Source: an uncultured Clostridia bacterium
GTDB lineage: Bacteria; Bacillota; Clostridia; Oscillospirales; Oscillospiraceae
Assembly (NCBI GenBank): GCA_945918815.1
Contig: CAMEIU010000115.1
Location: 1-7,038, forward strand
DNA length: 7,038 nt
Reading direction: 5' to 3'
Shown: positions 5,873 to 7,038 of the stretch, one piece after another
Layout of the letters: each line of letters starts with the position of its first letter
How positions within the stretch are numbered: position 1 is the first letter of the stretch
Position numbers and translations under genes: made by a program
The notes under the pieces: generated by a model
What the model was told of the DNA's origin: nothing
Seen by the model: only the letters and a program-made list of their open reading frames with translations
Database searches by the model: none

Positions 5873-7038
5873 ATGAAACGTATTGTTGCAATGCTTCTGG
5901 TTCTGTGTATGGCTCTGGGCCTGGCGGCCTGCGGCCAGAAGGCCCCCGAGACCCCCGCGGCTCCCGCCGCTCCCGCGGACACCGCAGCTCCCGCTGCTCC
6001 CGCGGAACCCGTTGTGGAGGAAAACCTGACGGAAACCCAGAAGATTATCAAGGAAGCCCAGACCATGACCCTGGAGGAGCTGGGCAAGAAGGCCATTGAA
6101 GAGTCCAACGGCAAGATGTTCTACGGCGTGGGCAACTCCAGCCGGGGCAAGAGCGCCCTGCCCCTGTTCATCGCCTACCTGCAGACCATCGACCCCAGCT
6201 ACAACATGGAGTTCGAGTGGCAGCAGCCCAAGAACAACAAGATCTTCGACCAGCTCACCGCTGACTCCCTGAAGGACACCGGCACCTTCGCCATGACCCT
6301 GATTCAGGACGGCAACCAGATCCAGAGCAAGATGGTTCAGACCGGTATTCTGGACACCTTTATCCCCAAGGACTGGGCGGAAGCCAACGGCACCACCCCC
6401 GAAGAATACACGGGCTTCCTGGCTCTGCAGACCCTGAACAAGGTCTTCATGTACAATAACACCGGCAAGAAGACCTATGACAACTGCTGGGACTTCGTGG
6501 CTGAGGGTGAGCATGGCCTGTACATGGACATTGACTCTGAGATCGTTGGTAAGAACTTCCTGTACATGCTCACCGAGGACACCTACGCCGCATGGCTGAA
6601 GGAAGCCTACAACGCCCTGCCCGCTGAGGAGCAGGCCTACTTCCAGCCCACCATCAAGGCCATGGAGTCCGAGGCCGCTGATCTGGGCCTTGGCCCCGAC
6701 GGCGCCTACGCCCTGGCATGGATCAAGCTGTGGGTGGAGAGCTACAACGCCCAGACCGACGACGGCCCCATCTGCAACACCCTGGTTGACAAGAGCGCCA
6801 CCGATCAGTTCGGCCTGCTGGTTTACTCCAAGCTCCGCTCCGTTGAGGAATCCAACTCCGTCTCCGTGAACAACGTCAACGTTGCCGCTTACACCGACGG
6901 CTATCAGGGCATCGGCGGCTACGGCTACTGCCACTACCTGTTCGTCACCGACAACAGCCCCCTGCCCTGGACCGCCTGCGCCTTCATCGCCTACATGACC
7001 TGCACCGAGGACGGCTTCTCCGCCTGGGGCAAGGACAT
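5873..7038 (+). CDS. Solute-binding lipoprotein, divergent from the sensor operon, 3' end outside window
   Basis: The frame runs without a stop from ATG 5873 to the right edge, giving 388 residues so far. AGGAGG (5860-5865) lies 7 nt before the start. The N-terminus is a lipoprotein signal peptide with lipobox LAAC (17-20) and lipidated Cys20, followed by an Ala/Pro-rich tether (about 24-46) and a compact soluble domain beginning near residue 80 (KMFYGVGNSSRGKSALPLF). The segments FAMTLIQDGNQIQSKM (139-154) and FIPKDW (163-168), together with the frequent Trp and Tyr residues, resemble extracellular solute-binding proteins found in Clostridia next to permease genes; I do not recognise a characterised member or its ligand. 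Codon use is very biased (Lys is AAG throughout except codon 2, Leu almost always CTG), which suggests high expression. Its divergent position makes it the likely target of the response regulator, and transporter genes are expected downstream, outside the window. Confidence 0.85.
   Translation, partial: MKRIVAMLLVLCMALGLAACGQKAPETPAAPAAPADTAAPAAPAEPVVEENLTETQKIIKEAQTMTLEELGKKAIEESNGKMFYGVGNSSRGKSALPLFIAYLQTIDPSYNMEFEWQQPKNNKIFDQLTADSLKDTGTFAMTLIQDGNQIQSKMVQTGILDTFIPKDWAEANGTTPEEYTGFLALQTLNKVFMYNNTGKKTYDNCWDFVAEGEHGLYMDIDSEIVGKNFLYMLTEDTYAAWLKEAYNALPAEEQAYFQPTIKAMESEAADLGLGPDGAYALAWIKLWVESYNAQTDDGPICNTLVDKSATDQFGLLVYSKLRSVEESNSVSVNNVNVAAYTDGYQGIGGYGYCHYLFVTDNSPLPWTACAFIAYMTCTEDGFSAWGKD

Noticed and set aside
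5942..6010. Repetitive GCTCCCGC-like tract in the plus-strand lipoprotein gene
   Set aside because: The units are imperfect and encode an ordinary Ala/Pro tether after the lipidated Cys; there is no convincing tandem repeat or phase-variation tract.
5810..6934. Long minus-strand open frame opposite the plus-strand lipoprotein
   Set aside because: Its low-complexity Gly/Val/Leu composition is a by-product of the strongly biased codons of the real gene, which has a ribosome binding site, a signal peptide and a lipobox.
1..7038. CRISPR arrays, tRNA or rRNA genes, insertion sequences, toxin-antitoxin pairs
   Set aside because: No regularly spaced repeats, no recognised RNA gene sequences and no transposase-like frames were seen. 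The P-loop kinase has no antitoxin-like partner, so a zeta-toxin reading is not supported.

Overview
The window is a GC-rich (about 60% by eye), densely packed bacterial segment. Strong AGGAGG-type ribosome binding sites, lipoprotein signal peptides, a YesM/YesN-type sensor pair and a NagB of the short Gram-positive kind suggest a GC-rich Clostridia, most likely a gut Oscillospiraceae-like organism. The genus cannot be fixed from the sequence alone.

Layout. Positions 1-1546 (+ strand) carry the 3' part of a divergent ROK-family (sugar kinase-like) gene and then nagB, glucosamine-6-phosphate deaminase. Between them lies a 71-nt imperfect inverted repeat that looks like a dispersed repeat element. 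A strong hairpin terminator (1569-1606) closes nagB and sits in the convergent junction with the next operon. Positions 1609-5667 (- strand) hold a tightly coupled four-gene operon, read from right to left: a solute-binding lipoprotein of the AfuA/FbpA type, a sensor histidine kinase with a large extracellular domain, an AraC-type response regulator, and a small P-loop kinase. Junctions are ATGA, a 7-nt overlap, and an 11-nt gap. A near-consensus extended -10 promoter precedes this operon. Positions 5668-5872 are a divergent, AT-rich regulatory region. From 5873 to the right edge runs a second, unrelated-looking solute-binding lipoprotein on the + strand, without a stop in the window.

How it fits together. 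Binding protein, histidine kinase and AraC-type regulator, in this order, match the known three-component sugar-phosphate sensors HptA-HptS-HptR of Staphylococcus aureus (hexose phosphate) and PgtC-PgtB-PgtA of Salmonella (phosphoglycerate). The inference is that the lipoprotein captures an extracellular phosphorylated or otherwise anionic ligand, signals through the kinase, and the regulator activates the divergent lipoprotein gene and whatever transporter lies beyond the right edge. The neighbouring NagB yields fructose 6-phosphate from glucosamine 6-phosphate, in keeping with an amino-sugar or sugar-phosphate theme. The ligand is not proven. The less ordinary parts are the P-loop kinase attached to the sensing operon, the ROK-like protein lacking the family's zinc motif, and the inverted repeat. 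I see no clearly new defence system, RNA gene, CRISPR array or insertion sequence.
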